Of a stretch of 64,000 bases of DNA, positions 36,247 through 44,400 are shown piece after piece. The stretch's first letter is position 1; the number at the start of each line of letters is the position of its first letter. The position numbers and the translations under genes are program-made. The notes beneath the pieces are model-generated. The model made no database searches, was not told where the DNA came from, and saw nothing but the letters and a program-made list of their open reading frames with translations. Source of the DNA: a virus. The stretch lies in IMG/VR virus record IMGVR_UViG_3300046787_000438, positions 88,412 through 152,411 of that record; one strand, 5' to 3'.

Positions 36247-37017
36247 ATGCATAAAAGGTTCATTTCAATAGGTGTAATCGCACTGATAATGACTACGTCG
36301 AACGCAGCACTTGCAAATATGGACGGGAATCAAAACCCAGACAGCAATCAAGCTTTGGCACAGGTAACACGAGTAACACAAGTAACAATCCCGCCAACAA
36401 TTGTTGGAGGCGCACCAGTAAGAGTTCAAAACGCAGTTTCAGGTCCAGTTAAGACCGCGGAGCTGGCATCTGGACCAGTGGTAATGACCGAGACCCCCGA
36501 AGTGGGTTCGGTAGAGTGGCTAGCTCAAGAAAAAGCAGACAGAGATAAGATCCAATCGGACGCTGAGCGCAAGCAGGCGGAACTCGAAGCAGAGATCGCT
36601 CGTCTAGAAAAAATCGCTAAAGATACCAGGAACCTGAATAAGGCCGTTGCCGCTACTAAAAAGTATGTTGGTAGAACCTGGTACGCCCTTAGTGGCTCAA
36701 CTCCAGATGCATGGGACTGCTCGGGTCTTGTTATGTGGATGTATGGACAAATTGGGTACTCACTGGAACACCGAGCTTCTTTACAAAAGAATGCAGGAGA
36801 ACTGGTAGAAGATCCAAAAATCGGAGATATCGTAGCCTTTACATATAAGGGTTCGAACTCTGCATACCACGTTGGCGTATACGTGGGTCCAAACGAGATG
36901 ATACACGCTGGTGGAAAACGAGGAGATAGGACAGAAATCGTGTCCGTAAGCCAGTGGGCAAAAGGCAACGGCAACACCGTTGTAACATACACTCGCATCA
37001 TTGAGACCAATAACTAA
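36247..37017 (+). CDS. Secreted NlpC/P60 peptidoglycan hydrolase
   Basis: A 256-residue protein with a signal peptide (residues 1-23, cleavage after LALA-type ANAALA). A coiled coil (about 88-130) leads to an NlpC/P60 domain with C158 (WDCSGLV), H208 (YHVGVYVG) and H220 (IHAGG). All three catalytic positions are present. Such enzymes cut the stem peptide of peptidoglycan. Because it is exported by Sec, it may act from outside during infection, unlike the M23 endolysin. Confidence 0.88.
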   Translation: MHKRFISIGVIALIMTTSNAALANMDGNQNPDSNQALAQVTRVTQVTIPPTIVGGAPVRVQNAVSGPVKTAELASGPVVMTETPEVGSVEWLAQEKADRDKIQSDAERKQAELEAEIARLEKIAKDTRNLNKAVAATKKYVGRTWYALSGSTPDAWDCSGLVMWMYGQIGYSLEHRASLQKNAGELVEDPKIGDIVAFTYKGSNSAYHVGVYVGPNEMIHAGGKRGDRTEIVSVSQWAKGNGNTVVTYTRIIETNN

Positions 37018-37038
37018 AACAAGTTATAGTCGGAAAAG

Positions 37039-37070
37039 CCCCTCCAGAGACGGAGGGGTTTTTCTTTTTT
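37039..37070 (+). terminator. Rho-independent terminator
   Basis: CCCCTCC pairs with GGAGGGG around AGAGAC, followed by TTTTTCTTTTTT. Confidence 0.88.
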
Positions 37071-37080
37071 TATTTTGGAT

Positions 37081-37110
37081 TTGACAAAAGAAAACATAAC
37101 ACGCTAATGT
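37081..37110 (+). promoter_or_regulatory. Promoter of the small-membrane-protein genes
   Basis: TTGACA (37081-37086), 18-nt spacer, TAATGT (37105-37110). Confidence 0.6.
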
Positions 37111-37151
37111 GTAGCTACAGCTAATTATTTAGCCCAACGAAAGAGATTAAA

Positions 37152-37403
37152 ATGAAAGACATATACAGAAGCCTCGTTATCGCGGTTGTATTTGGAAATG
37201 CCATCGCATTTCCGATCGTTGCATTCAACTTCCCTTGGAACACCTACCTAATTGACCCGACTCCGTACTACATCATTCAATCAGAGTCTCTAGGATTCCT
37301 AATTGCCGCCTGTGTGTTTACATACGAGTGGGTAAAGTACGCAGACCACCGAGTTGTTCGCCGTTTGGTTGATAAACTAAAAACTACAAAGAAGAAGGGA
37401 TAA
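37152..37403 (+). CDS. Small two-helix membrane protein
   Basis: An 83-residue protein with two hydrophobic segments (about 6-28 and 43-62) and a lysine-rich tail. Function unknown; first of a run of four tiny membrane proteins. Confidence 0.65.
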   Translation: MKDIYRSLVIAVVFGNAIAFPIVAFNFPWNTYLIDPTPYYIIQSESLGFLIAACVFTYEWVKYADHRVVRRLVDKLKTTKKKG

Positions 37404-37445
37404 TATCCCAGTTGTTCTTGTTGACAACTATGATATGCTGACATT

Positions 37446-37625
37446 ATGAGCATCCTAAATATTCCCCCTGTAGTTGGCTGGTTACTCCTCACTGCGATCT
37501 TTATTGGACCGTCCGCGTATAGGCTTGTCAAAAGACTTTACCGCCACTGGCGTATTCGCCGTCACATGAAGACCATTCCTGGCCCCCTACTGGGCGTCAT
37601 CTTCCCAGAAATGAAGAAGAAATGA
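37446..37625 (+). CDS. Small single-pass membrane protein
   Basis: A 59-residue ORF (MSILNIPPVVGWLLLTAIF...) with one helix and a very basic tail. TATGCT lies 6 nt before the ATG, so it may be leaderless. It overlaps the next ATG by 4 nt (ATGA). Confidence 0.6.
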   Translation: MSILNIPPVVGWLLLTAIFIGPSAYRLVKRLYRHWRIRRHMKTIPGPLLGVIFPEMKKK

Positions 37626-37783
37626 AATTCTATCTTTTCCTACGCTCAATCATTTGGACTTCAGTCCTTTCGGTTGTTACTGCTATTGCCGCTCTAATAA
37701 CGGCGTTCATTAATTTACCCCTAGCTACTCCACTAGGCCTAGTTGCAATTACTTTTGCACTACTAGCTCCTCGGACTCAGTGA
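37622..37783 (+). CDS. Small hydrophobic protein
   Basis: A 53-residue ORF (MKFYLFLRSIIWTSVLSVVT...), two hydrophobic stretches, almost wholly membrane-embedded. Overlaps the upstream gene by 4 nt. Confidence 0.6.
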   Translation: MKFYLFLRSIIWTSVLSVVTAIAALITAFINLPLATPLGLVAITFALLAPRTQ

Positions 37784-37786
37784 CCC

Positions 37787-37963
37787 ATGACGCCTTTTCA
37801 CTGGACAGCGCTTCTTATTATTCTTGGAGCAATATCCGCGTCTCTTATTTTTCTATCTCTGATACTTTTCTTCGGACCTCCAGATAGCTTTGATATCGAG
37901 CTAGAGACAGAGAAATTAGAGAAAGACCACACTAGAAAGACAGGTACAAATACATGGCAGTAA
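37787..37963 (+). CDS. Small single-pass membrane protein
   Basis: A 58-residue ORF (MTPFHWTALLIILGAISASL...). One membrane helix, then an acidic/basic cytoplasmic-type tail. Starts 3 nt after the previous stop and overlaps the next gene by 10 nt. Confidence 0.6.
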   Translation: MTPFHWTALLIILGAISASLIFLSLILFFGPPDSFDIELETEKLEKDHTRKTGTNTWQ

Positions 37964-38235
37964 ATGCCCACACGCTTTTAGTTAAAACTTACGATGACTT
38001 TAGAGATGCCCTACCAACCAGCGGCCTCTTCGAGATGACAGACTGTGAAGTGGAGATCTGGTGTCCAGAGCTCTCTGACGTAGCCGAGGTAGAGCGCATG
38101 GTAAGCCTGATAGAGTCCATGGTTCACGTCAAGGACATGAAGATTGGCTCTACCATTCAGGATCTACTTTCCGAAGACTACCGAGTTGTAATAACCGAAG
38201 TACCCAACGACATCAGAAAGAAATATGCCCGCTAG
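37954..38235 (+). CDS. Hypothetical protein
   Basis: A 93-residue soluble alpha/beta protein, acidic. No domain recognised. Overlaps the preceding membrane protein gene. Confidence 0.65.
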   Translation: MAVNAHTLLVKTYDDFRDALPTSGLFEMTDCEVEIWCPELSDVAEVERMVSLIESMVHVKDMKIGSTIQDLLSEDYRVVITEVPNDIRKKYAR

Positions 38236-38250
38236 GGCTAAGAGGATTTT

Positions 38251-38847
38251 ATGAGCGACGAAAAGACCTACATCACAAAGAATCAACAGCTACCTGAATA
38301 CATTCGCATTGAGTTCAGCGCCTCGAGTGGAAATAACCCACGCCGTGATCGACTAATCAAAGAGCTTGTTGACGCTAAGTGGACTTACGAAGCAATCTCC
38401 AATGCTTCAGGATTAACTCGCGAGCGCGTTCGCCAGATTTCAAATGCTATTGGTAAGCTCCCAGCGGACTTACTAGGTGCCCTGGATATCGACATCCCGT
38501 CTCCTCCCCTAAAGCCAGAGAAAGTCGGACCGAAGTACGTAGAGCCGAGCCCAGAGATTTTGAAGCGCCTATTAGAGCTTCAGCCATATGCCCAGCAGGT
38601 TCGTGCTAATGGCGCAAAGTATCGCAAGGAAGCTGAAGAATACACTGCCCTACTAAACCAGGCGCATACCGTTGACGGTGTAACCCTCTATCGCTTGGCA
38701 AAGCGTCTCGGTGTAACTCACGGTGCCCTTCGTTTCCGTCTTGTACGCTACGGCTACAAGAAGCCAGTTACAGCAACATCAAAGGTTTATGCTCCAATCG
38801 TTAGAGACAACCGAGCCCTAGAGGAGAATAATGCAAAGCTTGATTGA
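38251..38847 (+). CDS. Two-domain HTH protein, relative of the protein at 35444
   Basis: A 198-residue protein. First HTH about 33-60 (DAKWTYEAISNASGLTRERVRQI), second about 145-175 (VDGVTLYRLAKRLGVTHGALRFRL), with a PYAQQVRANGAKYR segment between like PLARTFRSRM in the relative. Likely DNA-binding. Overlaps the next gene by 17 nt. Confidence 0.65.
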   Translation: MSDEKTYITKNQQLPEYIRIEFSASSGNNPRRDRLIKELVDAKWTYEAISNASGLTRERVRQISNAIGKLPADLLGALDIDIPSPPLKPEKVGPKYVEPSPEILKRLLELQPYAQQVRANGAKYRKEAEEYTALLNQAHTVDGVTLYRLAKRLGVTHGALRFRLVRYGYKKPVTATSKVYAPIVRDNRALEENNAKLD

Positions 38848-39037
38848 GCAGTACGACGTAGAGCTACAGGAGCAGAACTTCACTGATCTTGTTGCACGTA
38901 TCTACACACTGAAGGTGCAAAACAACTACTCGAACATCGAGATTCAGCCAACTGGTGGTTGGTACGTATCTCGAGAGGACCAACTAACCCAGAAGGCAGA
39001 GCGTATTGCTGATGCCATCATTGCAACAGGACTTTAA
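38831..39037 (+). CDS. Small protein, tandem paralogue of the next one
   Basis: A 68-residue acidic protein. NFTDLVARIYTLKVQNN...EIQPTGGWYVSREDQLTQKAERIADAI lines up with the protein at 39049 (RFAYLVAARVVDYQNK...AIHTAAGQFQTFEEEQLMFADRVAQRV) in length and order. GAGGAG lies before the ATG. Function unknown. Confidence 0.65.
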   Translation: MQSLIEQYDVELQEQNFTDLVARIYTLKVQNNYSNIEIQPTGGWYVSREDQLTQKAERIADAIIATGL

Positions 39038-39048
39038 GGAATAAAAAC

Positions 39049-39279
39049 ATGGCCGATTTGGATGAACTATACGAGGTAGTACAGAAGCAGGAACGCTTCG
39101 CTTATCTAGTAGCTGCTCGTGTAGTAGACTATCAAAACAAGACCGCTCAGCCGCTGGCAATTCACACTGCTGCAGGGCAATTTCAAACATTTGAAGAAGA
39201 ACAGCTAATGTTTGCTGACCGTGTTGCACAGAGAGTGCACCAGGCGCTTACAAAGCTGGAGACTGAAGAGAAGGCATAA
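39049..39279 (+). CDS. Small protein, tandem paralogue of the previous one
   Basis: A 76-residue acidic protein similar in plan to the one at 38831, so probably a tandem duplication. It ends directly at the ATG of the peroxiredoxin gene. Confidence 0.65.
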   Translation: MADLDELYEVVQKQERFAYLVAARVVDYQNKTAQPLAIHTAAGQFQTFEEEQLMFADRVAQRVHQALTKLETEEKA

Positions 39280-39861
39280 ATGCTAACAATTGGCGACAAG
39301 GTAGAAGATTTTAAAGTTATTGGAGTTTTTCCAGAGGTTCTAGAAGATGGAACCTATTTCCAGGAAATCACCGATAAGTCATTCGAGGGTCAGTGGAAGG
39401 TTATTGTCTTCTACCCTAAGGACTTTACTTTTGTCTGTCCTACCGAGATCATCGAGTATGACAAGTTGAATACCGAGTTCCTATTGCGTAACACGATTCT
39501 TATGTCTGGTTCAACAGACAACGAGTTCTGCAAGCTTGCATGGAAAGAGTCACACCCAGATCTAGCAAAGCTAACTAGTATTATGTTTGCCGATACTAGA
39601 ACTGGTCGCGGCTACGGTCTGTATGATGATGATGACACAGGGCGTTATGGGTCGCTAGTTGATCAGCTAGGAGTTCGTCACGAGTCAGGTGTTGCACTAC
39701 GCGCAACATTTATTCTTGACCCTGACAATGTAATTCAGCACGTGACCGTAAATGGTCTAGACACTGGACGCAACGCTCAGGAGACTCTACGCGTACTCGA
39801 TGCACTACAGACTGGTGAGTTAACTGCTTGCAGTCGCCCAATCGGCGGAGCAACTCTCTAA
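39280..39861 (+). CDS. ahpC: AhpC-type 2-Cys peroxiredoxin
   Basis: A 193-residue protein of actinobacterial AhpC type. The peroxidatic Cys is C53 in FVCPTE, with the supporting T and downstream R of the family, and the resolving Cys is near residue 184 (ELTACSRPIGG). The block TLRVLDALQTGEL is typical of AhpC. It reduces hydrogen peroxide and organic peroxides, recycled by the thioredoxin system encoded in the next two genes. It begins directly after the stop of the preceding gene. Confidence 0.9.
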   Translation: MLTIGDKVEDFKVIGVFPEVLEDGTYFQEITDKSFEGQWKVIVFYPKDFTFVCPTEIIEYDKLNTEFLLRNTILMSGSTDNEFCKLAWKESHPDLAKLTSIMFADTRTGRGYGLYDDDDTGRYGSLVDQLGVRHESGVALRATFILDPDNVIQHVTVNGLDTGRNAQETLRVLDALQTGELTACSRPIGGATL

Positions 39862-39862
39862 C

Positions 39863-40783
39863 ATGCGCGACTTAATCATTATTGGATCTGGCCCAGCTGG
39901 GTACACTGCTGCACTCTATGCAGCTCGTGCTCAGTTGAAGCCTCTTATGCTTGCTTCTAGCGTTTCCGCTGGCGGTGAGCTAATGAAGACCACCGAGGTC
40001 GAGAACTTCCCTGGCTTCCCAGAGGGTATTCTCGGGCCAGATCTAATGATGAACATGCAGGTACAGGCAGAGAAGTTTGGTGCTGAAATCCTGAACGAGG
40101 ACGTAGTTGAGGTCGACCTAAAGGGCGACATCAAGATCGTTAAGACTGGCGATGGAAATACTTACGAAGCTAAAGCTGTAATTATTTCTACAGGTGCCGC
40201 GTATAGATCCCTAGGCTTAGATAGAGAATCCGAGCTATCAGGTCGAGGTGTTTCATGGTGTGCGACTTGCGATGGCTTCTTCTTCCGCGAGAAGTTGGTG
40301 ACCGTTGTCGGTGGAGGAGACTCTGCTCTTGAAGAAGCAGACTTCCTCTCGAAGTTTGCATCTAAGGTCTACCTAGTTCACCGTCGTGCCTCATTCAAAG
40401 CATCCAAGGCAATGCAGGAGCGAGTCTTCAATAATCCGAAGATTGAAGTTATATGGGACTCTGCCGTATCCTCGTTACACGGGGTAGATAAGCTCTCGGC
40501 TGTTACCCTAGTTAGTACTAAAGATGGATCTGTTTCAGAGTTACCTACCGATGGCCTATTTATAGCCATTGGCTCTGACCCGCGTTCAGAGCTTTTTGCT
40601 AGCCAAGTAGCCCTGGCAGAGGATAAATTTATAATTGTAGAGGGACGTTCATCTAGAACTAACCTCCCTGGTGTATTCGCTGCAGGCGATGTCATCGACC
40701 CGACTTACCGTCAAGCGATTACAGCAGCTGGCTCTGGCTGTGTAGCCGCTCTAGATGCAGAGCACTATATTTCAACACTTTAG
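39863..40783 (+). CDS. trxB: Thioredoxin reductase
   Basis: A 306-residue low-molecular-weight thioredoxin reductase. GSGPAG (8-13) binds FAD, CATC (133-136) is the redox disulphide, VGGGDSALEEA binds NADPH, and AAGDVID near the C terminus completes the FAD site. It transfers electrons from NADPH to the thioredoxin encoded next. One base separates it from ahpC. Confidence 0.92.
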   Translation: MRDLIIIGSGPAGYTAALYAARAQLKPLMLASSVSAGGELMKTTEVENFPGFPEGILGPDLMMNMQVQAEKFGAEILNEDVVEVDLKGDIKIVKTGDGNTYEAKAVIISTGAAYRSLGLDRESELSGRGVSWCATCDGFFFREKLVTVVGGGDSALEEADFLSKFASKVYLVHRRASFKASKAMQERVFNNPKIEVIWDSAVSSLHGVDKLSAVTLVSTKDGSVSELPTDGLFIAIGSDPRSELFASQVALAEDKFIIVEGRSSRTNLPGVFAAGDVIDPTYRQAITAAGSGCVAALDAEHYISTL

Positions 40784-40790
40784 GAGTGTC

Positions 40791-41123
40791 ATGCTAAAAA
40801 TTGCAACAACCGAGACCTTCACTGAGGGTGTAATTGATGCATCGCTAAACAAACTAGTAGTCGTAGACTTTTGGGCAACCTGGTGCAGCCCTTGCCGCAT
40901 GCTCAAGCCAATCCTAGAGCGAGTATCTGCCGAGGAAGGTATAGCTGACTTAGTAGACTTCGTTCTAGTTGACGTCGAGACTAACGCTGAGCTTGCTGAC
41001 TTGTATCAAGTGTCTAGTACCCCTACAGTAATTTTCTTCAAAGATGGTGTAGAGGTTGGAAGAAAGTCTGGCCTTATGATGAAGCCAGAGTTTCTAGAAG
41101 CTATGTCAGAGCACCTGGACTAA
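40791..41123 (+). CDS. trxA: Thioredoxin
   Basis: A 110-residue thioredoxin fold with WCSPC (31-35), a variant of the usual WCGPC, and the cis-proline turn in SSTPTVIFF. The ATG at 40791 follows TAGGAG. It likely links TrxB to the AhpC peroxiredoxin, and may also serve a phage ribonucleotide reductase not in this window. Confidence 0.9.
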   Translation: MLKIATTETFTEGVIDASLNKLVVVDFWATWCSPCRMLKPILERVSAEEGIADLVDFVLVDVETNAELADLYQVSSTPTVIFFKDGVEVGRKSGLMMKPEFLEAMSEHLD

Positions 41124-41132
41124 TATAAGTTC

Positions 41133-41720
41133 ATGCTTTACAAGCTAGTCAGAGAAGCCACGTCAGATAGCCACGCTGCGTCTATGCAACACCCACTTAT
41201 GGTTGCATTCATGCAGGGTGGCATTTCTGCTGGATCCTTCTTTGACTACCTAGGTCAACTGAAGCGAGTCTATGAGATATTGGACTCATGGGGGCAAGAC
41301 TTATCAATATATGATTCTCGCCTAAAGCGCACTCCAATAATCAACGAGACACTTCAACTAAGTGGGCATGTAGTTAGGCGCTATCCAGCCACAGATGCCT
41401 ACGTGGGTCACCTTCAAAATTTAATTGACACCAAAGACACCGTTGCAGTTTTAGCTCACCACTACACAAGATTTATGGGTGACCTTGCTGCTGGCCCCAT
41501 GATTGGATTTTTATCAAATAACCTAGGTATCCCAGACGAGATGCTTAAGTTTTACGAATTCAGTGACCTAGGTGACCTAATAGAGTATCGACTATCTTAT
41601 GGAGCTGCAATTCAGCAAATAGTCCCACACTCAGACCAGGATAGATTCATCTTTGAAATATTATTAGCTTTTAAGTATTCTCAAAATATACTCGATGAAT
41701 TAAGTTCCTATTGGCAGTAA
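41133..41720 (+). CDS. Heme oxygenase
   Basis: A 195-residue all-helical protein. The signature YTRFMGDLAAG (111-121), preceded by HH, matches the heme oxygenase signature (YTRYLGDLSGG). H14 in REATSDSHAASM is the candidate proximal heme ligand. Heme oxygenase cleaves heme to biliverdin, CO and Fe2+. It is the last gene of a redox operon, 9 nt after trxA, so it may draw on the same reducing supply or provide iron. One conserved Gly of the signature is Ala here. Confidence 0.85.
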   Translation: MLYKLVREATSDSHAASMQHPLMVAFMQGGISAGSFFDYLGQLKRVYEILDSWGQDLSIYDSRLKRTPIINETLQLSGHVVRRYPATDAYVGHLQNLIDTKDTVAVLAHHYTRFMGDLAAGPMIGFLSNNLGIPDEMLKFYEFSDLGDLIEYRLSYGAAIQQIVPHSDQDRFIFEILLAFKYSQNILDELSSYWQ

Positions 41721-41755
41721 TTGCGTAGATTATATTTTTGCTATAGTCTCAGTCT

Positions 41756-42295
41756 ATGAGCAGATGGGTATATGAACCAACGATTCGAAATGAAGCAGAC
41801 GCGTCAGCTGTGGGCTGGCTCCGTCAGTCAGCTTTCCTAGCAACCCCTGAAGCTAACCGTCGCTACTCAGAGGGTGACATCTGGGAGATTTGGCAGCATA
41901 GTATTGCAGCTCTCTCTGAAATTGCTTTTGCAGCAATGATGGGAACTCCAAATTTCATTCCCAGCTACAACACTCATAAAAATGAGCCAGACTTCGGTCA
42001 ATGGGAAGTGCGCTACGGATTCAGTCAAGAAAATGGACTGCCTCCCACTCACATGCGTTTAAGTGGCTCGGTCGATAAGTTGAAAGCCCCGTATGTATTC
42101 ATGACTGGCGGTGCAGAAAAGAAGTTTAAGAGAAGTGCCATGAATGACTACAAGAGCCTATCCATCAAAGCCGAAGGTTGGATTTGGGGATTTGAAGGCG
42201 CGGTACCAGAAAACTATCTCGGAGACAATGATAAAGGCGAGCCGATGTATGGGGTACCAATCTCATCTCTACGTTCAATGTCTGAGCTAGAATAG
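41756..42295 (+). CDS. Conserved protein next to terminase, possible PD-(D/E)XK nuclease-like
   Basis: A 179-residue protein. SEIAFAAMMG is followed by PDFGQWEVRYG, i.e. an E...D...ExR/K order that fits a restriction-endonuclease-like core, though the Lys is Arg. It lies directly upstream of the large terminase gene, where small terminase subunits usually sit, so a DNA-recognition role is also possible. TATAGT (41742-41747) is 8 nt before the ATG. Confidence 0.5.
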   Translation: MSRWVYEPTIRNEADASAVGWLRQSAFLATPEANRRYSEGDIWEIWQHSIAALSEIAFAAMMGTPNFIPSYNTHKNEPDFGQWEVRYGFSQENGLPPTHMRLSGSVDKLKAPYVFMTGGAEKKFKRSAMNDYKSLSIKAEGWIWGFEGAVPENYLGDNDKGEPMYGVPISSLRSMSELE

Positions 42296-42299
42296 CTCT

Positions 42300-43733
42300 A
42301 TGGGTAAAAGTATCATGGAACAGATCTCGTCGCTTCCAGATCAGGAGCGATACGAGATTCTCGCTGGCATGGATCCAGATGCTCTCGTCTGGGACTGGTC
42401 CGTTTGGGGTAGACCTGAACAGTTCTGCCCACCTGGAATTGACTGGAACGTTTGGCTAGTTCTTGCTGGTCGTGGTTTTGGTAAAACCCGTCTAGCCTCC
42501 GAATGGGTCCGCGAGCAAGCAAAATATACAACCACTGGACAACGCCGTTTCGCACTTGTTGCTCGTACTGCTGCTGACGTTCGTGACGTTATCGTTGAAG
42601 GCGAGTCTGGAATTATAAATGTCTCGCCTCCTTCCGAGAAGCCACTCTACGAACCTTCGAAGCGTCGTCTAACTTGGCCCAACGGAAATACCGCTACCCT
42701 TTTTACTGCAGATGAGCCTGACTCGCTTCGTGGTCCTCAGTTCACCCATGCATGGGGCGATGAGATTGCAGCTTGGCGTCAGACCCCAGATGCCGCAGGT
42801 ATGACCGCGTTTGACAACTTACGAGTTGGTACTCGTCTTGGGGCAAACCCTCAGATGGTAGTAACTACTACCCCGAAGCGCGTCCCGCTTCTCTACAAAC
42901 TTATTGAAGAATCTCGCACTGATCGATCTGACGGTAGACCACCTAACGTGAAGATTACTCGAGGATCTACTCTAGATAATGCTGGTAACCTTTCTCAGGC
43001 GTACTTGGATACTATTACTGGCGTTTATGAAGGCACGTCTCTAGCTCGTCAGGAGCTTTATGGTGAGATGCTGGATGACGTCGAAGGTGCTCTATGGAAT
43101 GAAGAGATGGTCGAGTCGGCCCGTGAATCCATCTACCCATTTTCGACTCCTCTACGAGTTATTGGTGTTGACCCATCTGTTGCTGAAAATCCCCGCGACG
43201 AGTGTGGAATTGTGGTCGTGGCTTCCTCTGCAGAGGGCGATCTATATAAGCGCAATGCCTGGGTGCTCGAAGATGCGTCAATTCATGGATCTCCAGACAC
43301 CTGGGCGAGAAAAGTCGTTGAGATGGCTCGCAAATGGGGCTGTCCAGTTGTCGCTGAGGTCAATCAGGGTGGTGCATTGGTTAAAAATGCCATTCTTTCA
43401 ATTGACCCAACGATTAAAGTGCTTGAAGTTCATTCAAAATATGGAAAGCAACTTCGTGCAGAGCCAATTGTGCTTGCATATGAGCAGGGACGCGTCCACC
43501 ACGTCGGGTATTTGCAAGATTTAGAGTCTCAGATGTACTCATGGATACCAGAAAGCTCATCGAAATCTCCTGACCGAGTGGATGCACTCGTTCACGCCCT
43601 CACTGCGCTCCTAATTAAGCCACCTCCAGGCTTTTCAGGCGGAAAAATACGTGCAAAGAGCTTCGCTGACCGTAAATTGGGCGTGACTAGCCCAAATAGT
43701 CGTCCTGCTGGAAGAATTTTCAGGGTTAAGTAG
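42300..43733 (+). CDS. Terminase large subunit
   Basis: A 477-residue packaging motor. ATPase: Walker A AGRGFGKT (56-63) and Walker B region HAWGDEIAAW. Nuclease: IGVDPSVA as first metal site, and KSPDRVDALVHALT near the C terminus with the final acidic residue. It cuts and pumps concatemeric DNA into proheads. It starts 4 nt after the preceding stop and leads the head operon. Confidence 0.93.
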   Translation: MGKSIMEQISSLPDQERYEILAGMDPDALVWDWSVWGRPEQFCPPGIDWNVWLVLAGRGFGKTRLASEWVREQAKYTTTGQRRFALVARTAADVRDVIVEGESGIINVSPPSEKPLYEPSKRRLTWPNGNTATLFTADEPDSLRGPQFTHAWGDEIAAWRQTPDAAGMTAFDNLRVGTRLGANPQMVVTTTPKRVPLLYKLIEESRTDRSDGRPPNVKITRGSTLDNAGNLSQAYLDTITGVYEGTSLARQELYGEMLDDVEGALWNEEMVESARESIYPFSTPLRVIGVDPSVAENPRDECGIVVVASSAEGDLYKRNAWVLEDASIHGSPDTWARKVVEMARKWGCPVVAEVNQGGALVKNAILSIDPTIKVLEVHSKYGKQLRAEPIVLAYEQGRVHHVGYLQDLESQMYSWIPESSSKSPDRVDALVHALTALLIKPPPGFSGGKIRAKSFADRKLGVTSPNSRPAGRIFRVK

Positions 43734-44092
43734 TGAAAATACTGATGGATCGGTTCCCATGCCACCTAGCGGCTATCGGACCAGACCAAATTGACGATGT
43801 AACTACTATGCGTAGCTATGAACCCACACCTGGATCCAATTATTTGGAAATTACTAGGGTATTAATCACTGATACCCACATAGTCGTGGCAAAAGACGGC
43901 AATTCTGGTCCTCAGATAGTATTTAGAGAGACCTACGAGACGTTCATAGCATCAAAAGAAGCAACTAAGGACTCTTTTGTTGTAACTTCATCGGGAAAGA
44001 TGCTAGCATTCAAGAAAGACACTGGTTGCGGCTGTGGATCTCGACTCCGAGGGTGGAACCCATACGGCACATTAGGATCGATGAAGGATTAA
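43733..44092 (+). CDS. Conserved protein between terminase and portal
   Basis: A 119-residue protein with a GTG start that overlaps the terminase stop by 1 nt. The N-terminal part looks beta-rich; the C terminus holds CGCGSRLRGWNPYG, which I recall from small proteins beside terminase in actinophages. Function unknown. Confidence 0.7.
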   Translation: MKILMDRFPCHLAAIGPDQIDDVTTMRSYEPTPGSNYLEITRVLITDTHIVVAKDGNSGPQIVFRETYETFIASKEATKDSFVVTSSGKMLAFKKDTGCGCGSRLRGWNPYGTLGSMKD

Positions 44093-44383
44093 ATGGAAAT
44101 TACGCTTCTAACATTTATCGTTTATTGCCTAGCGGCATTTAGACTTACTCGACTAGTCACTACCGACACAATTGCTGAAGGTCTACGCAACAAAATCTGG
44201 TCAAAGTGGCCACCAACAACAAAAATTGGATATCTAATCACATGCAACTGGTGTACTGGATATTGGGTAGCAATATTGCTAGTAATTTTTGTATTTATTT
44301 TACCCCAACTGGCCTTTGTGGTATCATTAGTGTTGGCTATTTCTGCTGCAGTCGGGCTGATCTCAGCCTGGACTGAGCGCTAA
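44093..44383 (+). CDS. DUF1360 membrane protein
   Basis: A 96-residue protein with FRLTRLVTTDTI, GYLITCNWCTGYWVA and two to three membrane helices, matching DUF1360, a sporulation/phage-associated family of unknown function. Immediately follows the previous stop. It contains by chance a 12-nt match to the 17-mer (44288-44299). Confidence 0.8.
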   Translation: MEITLLTFIVYCLAAFRLTRLVTTDTIAEGLRNKIWSKWPPTTKIGYLITCNWCTGYWVAILLVIFVFILPQLAFVVSLVLAISAAVGLISAWTER

Positions 44384-44400
44384 CAAGTAGGGAGCCCATT

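Noticed and set aside
44288-44299. Partial match to the 17-mer (TGTATTTATTTT)
   Set aside because: It lies inside the DUF1360 coding sequence, matches only 12 of 17 bases and encodes hydrophobic residues; no promoter follows.
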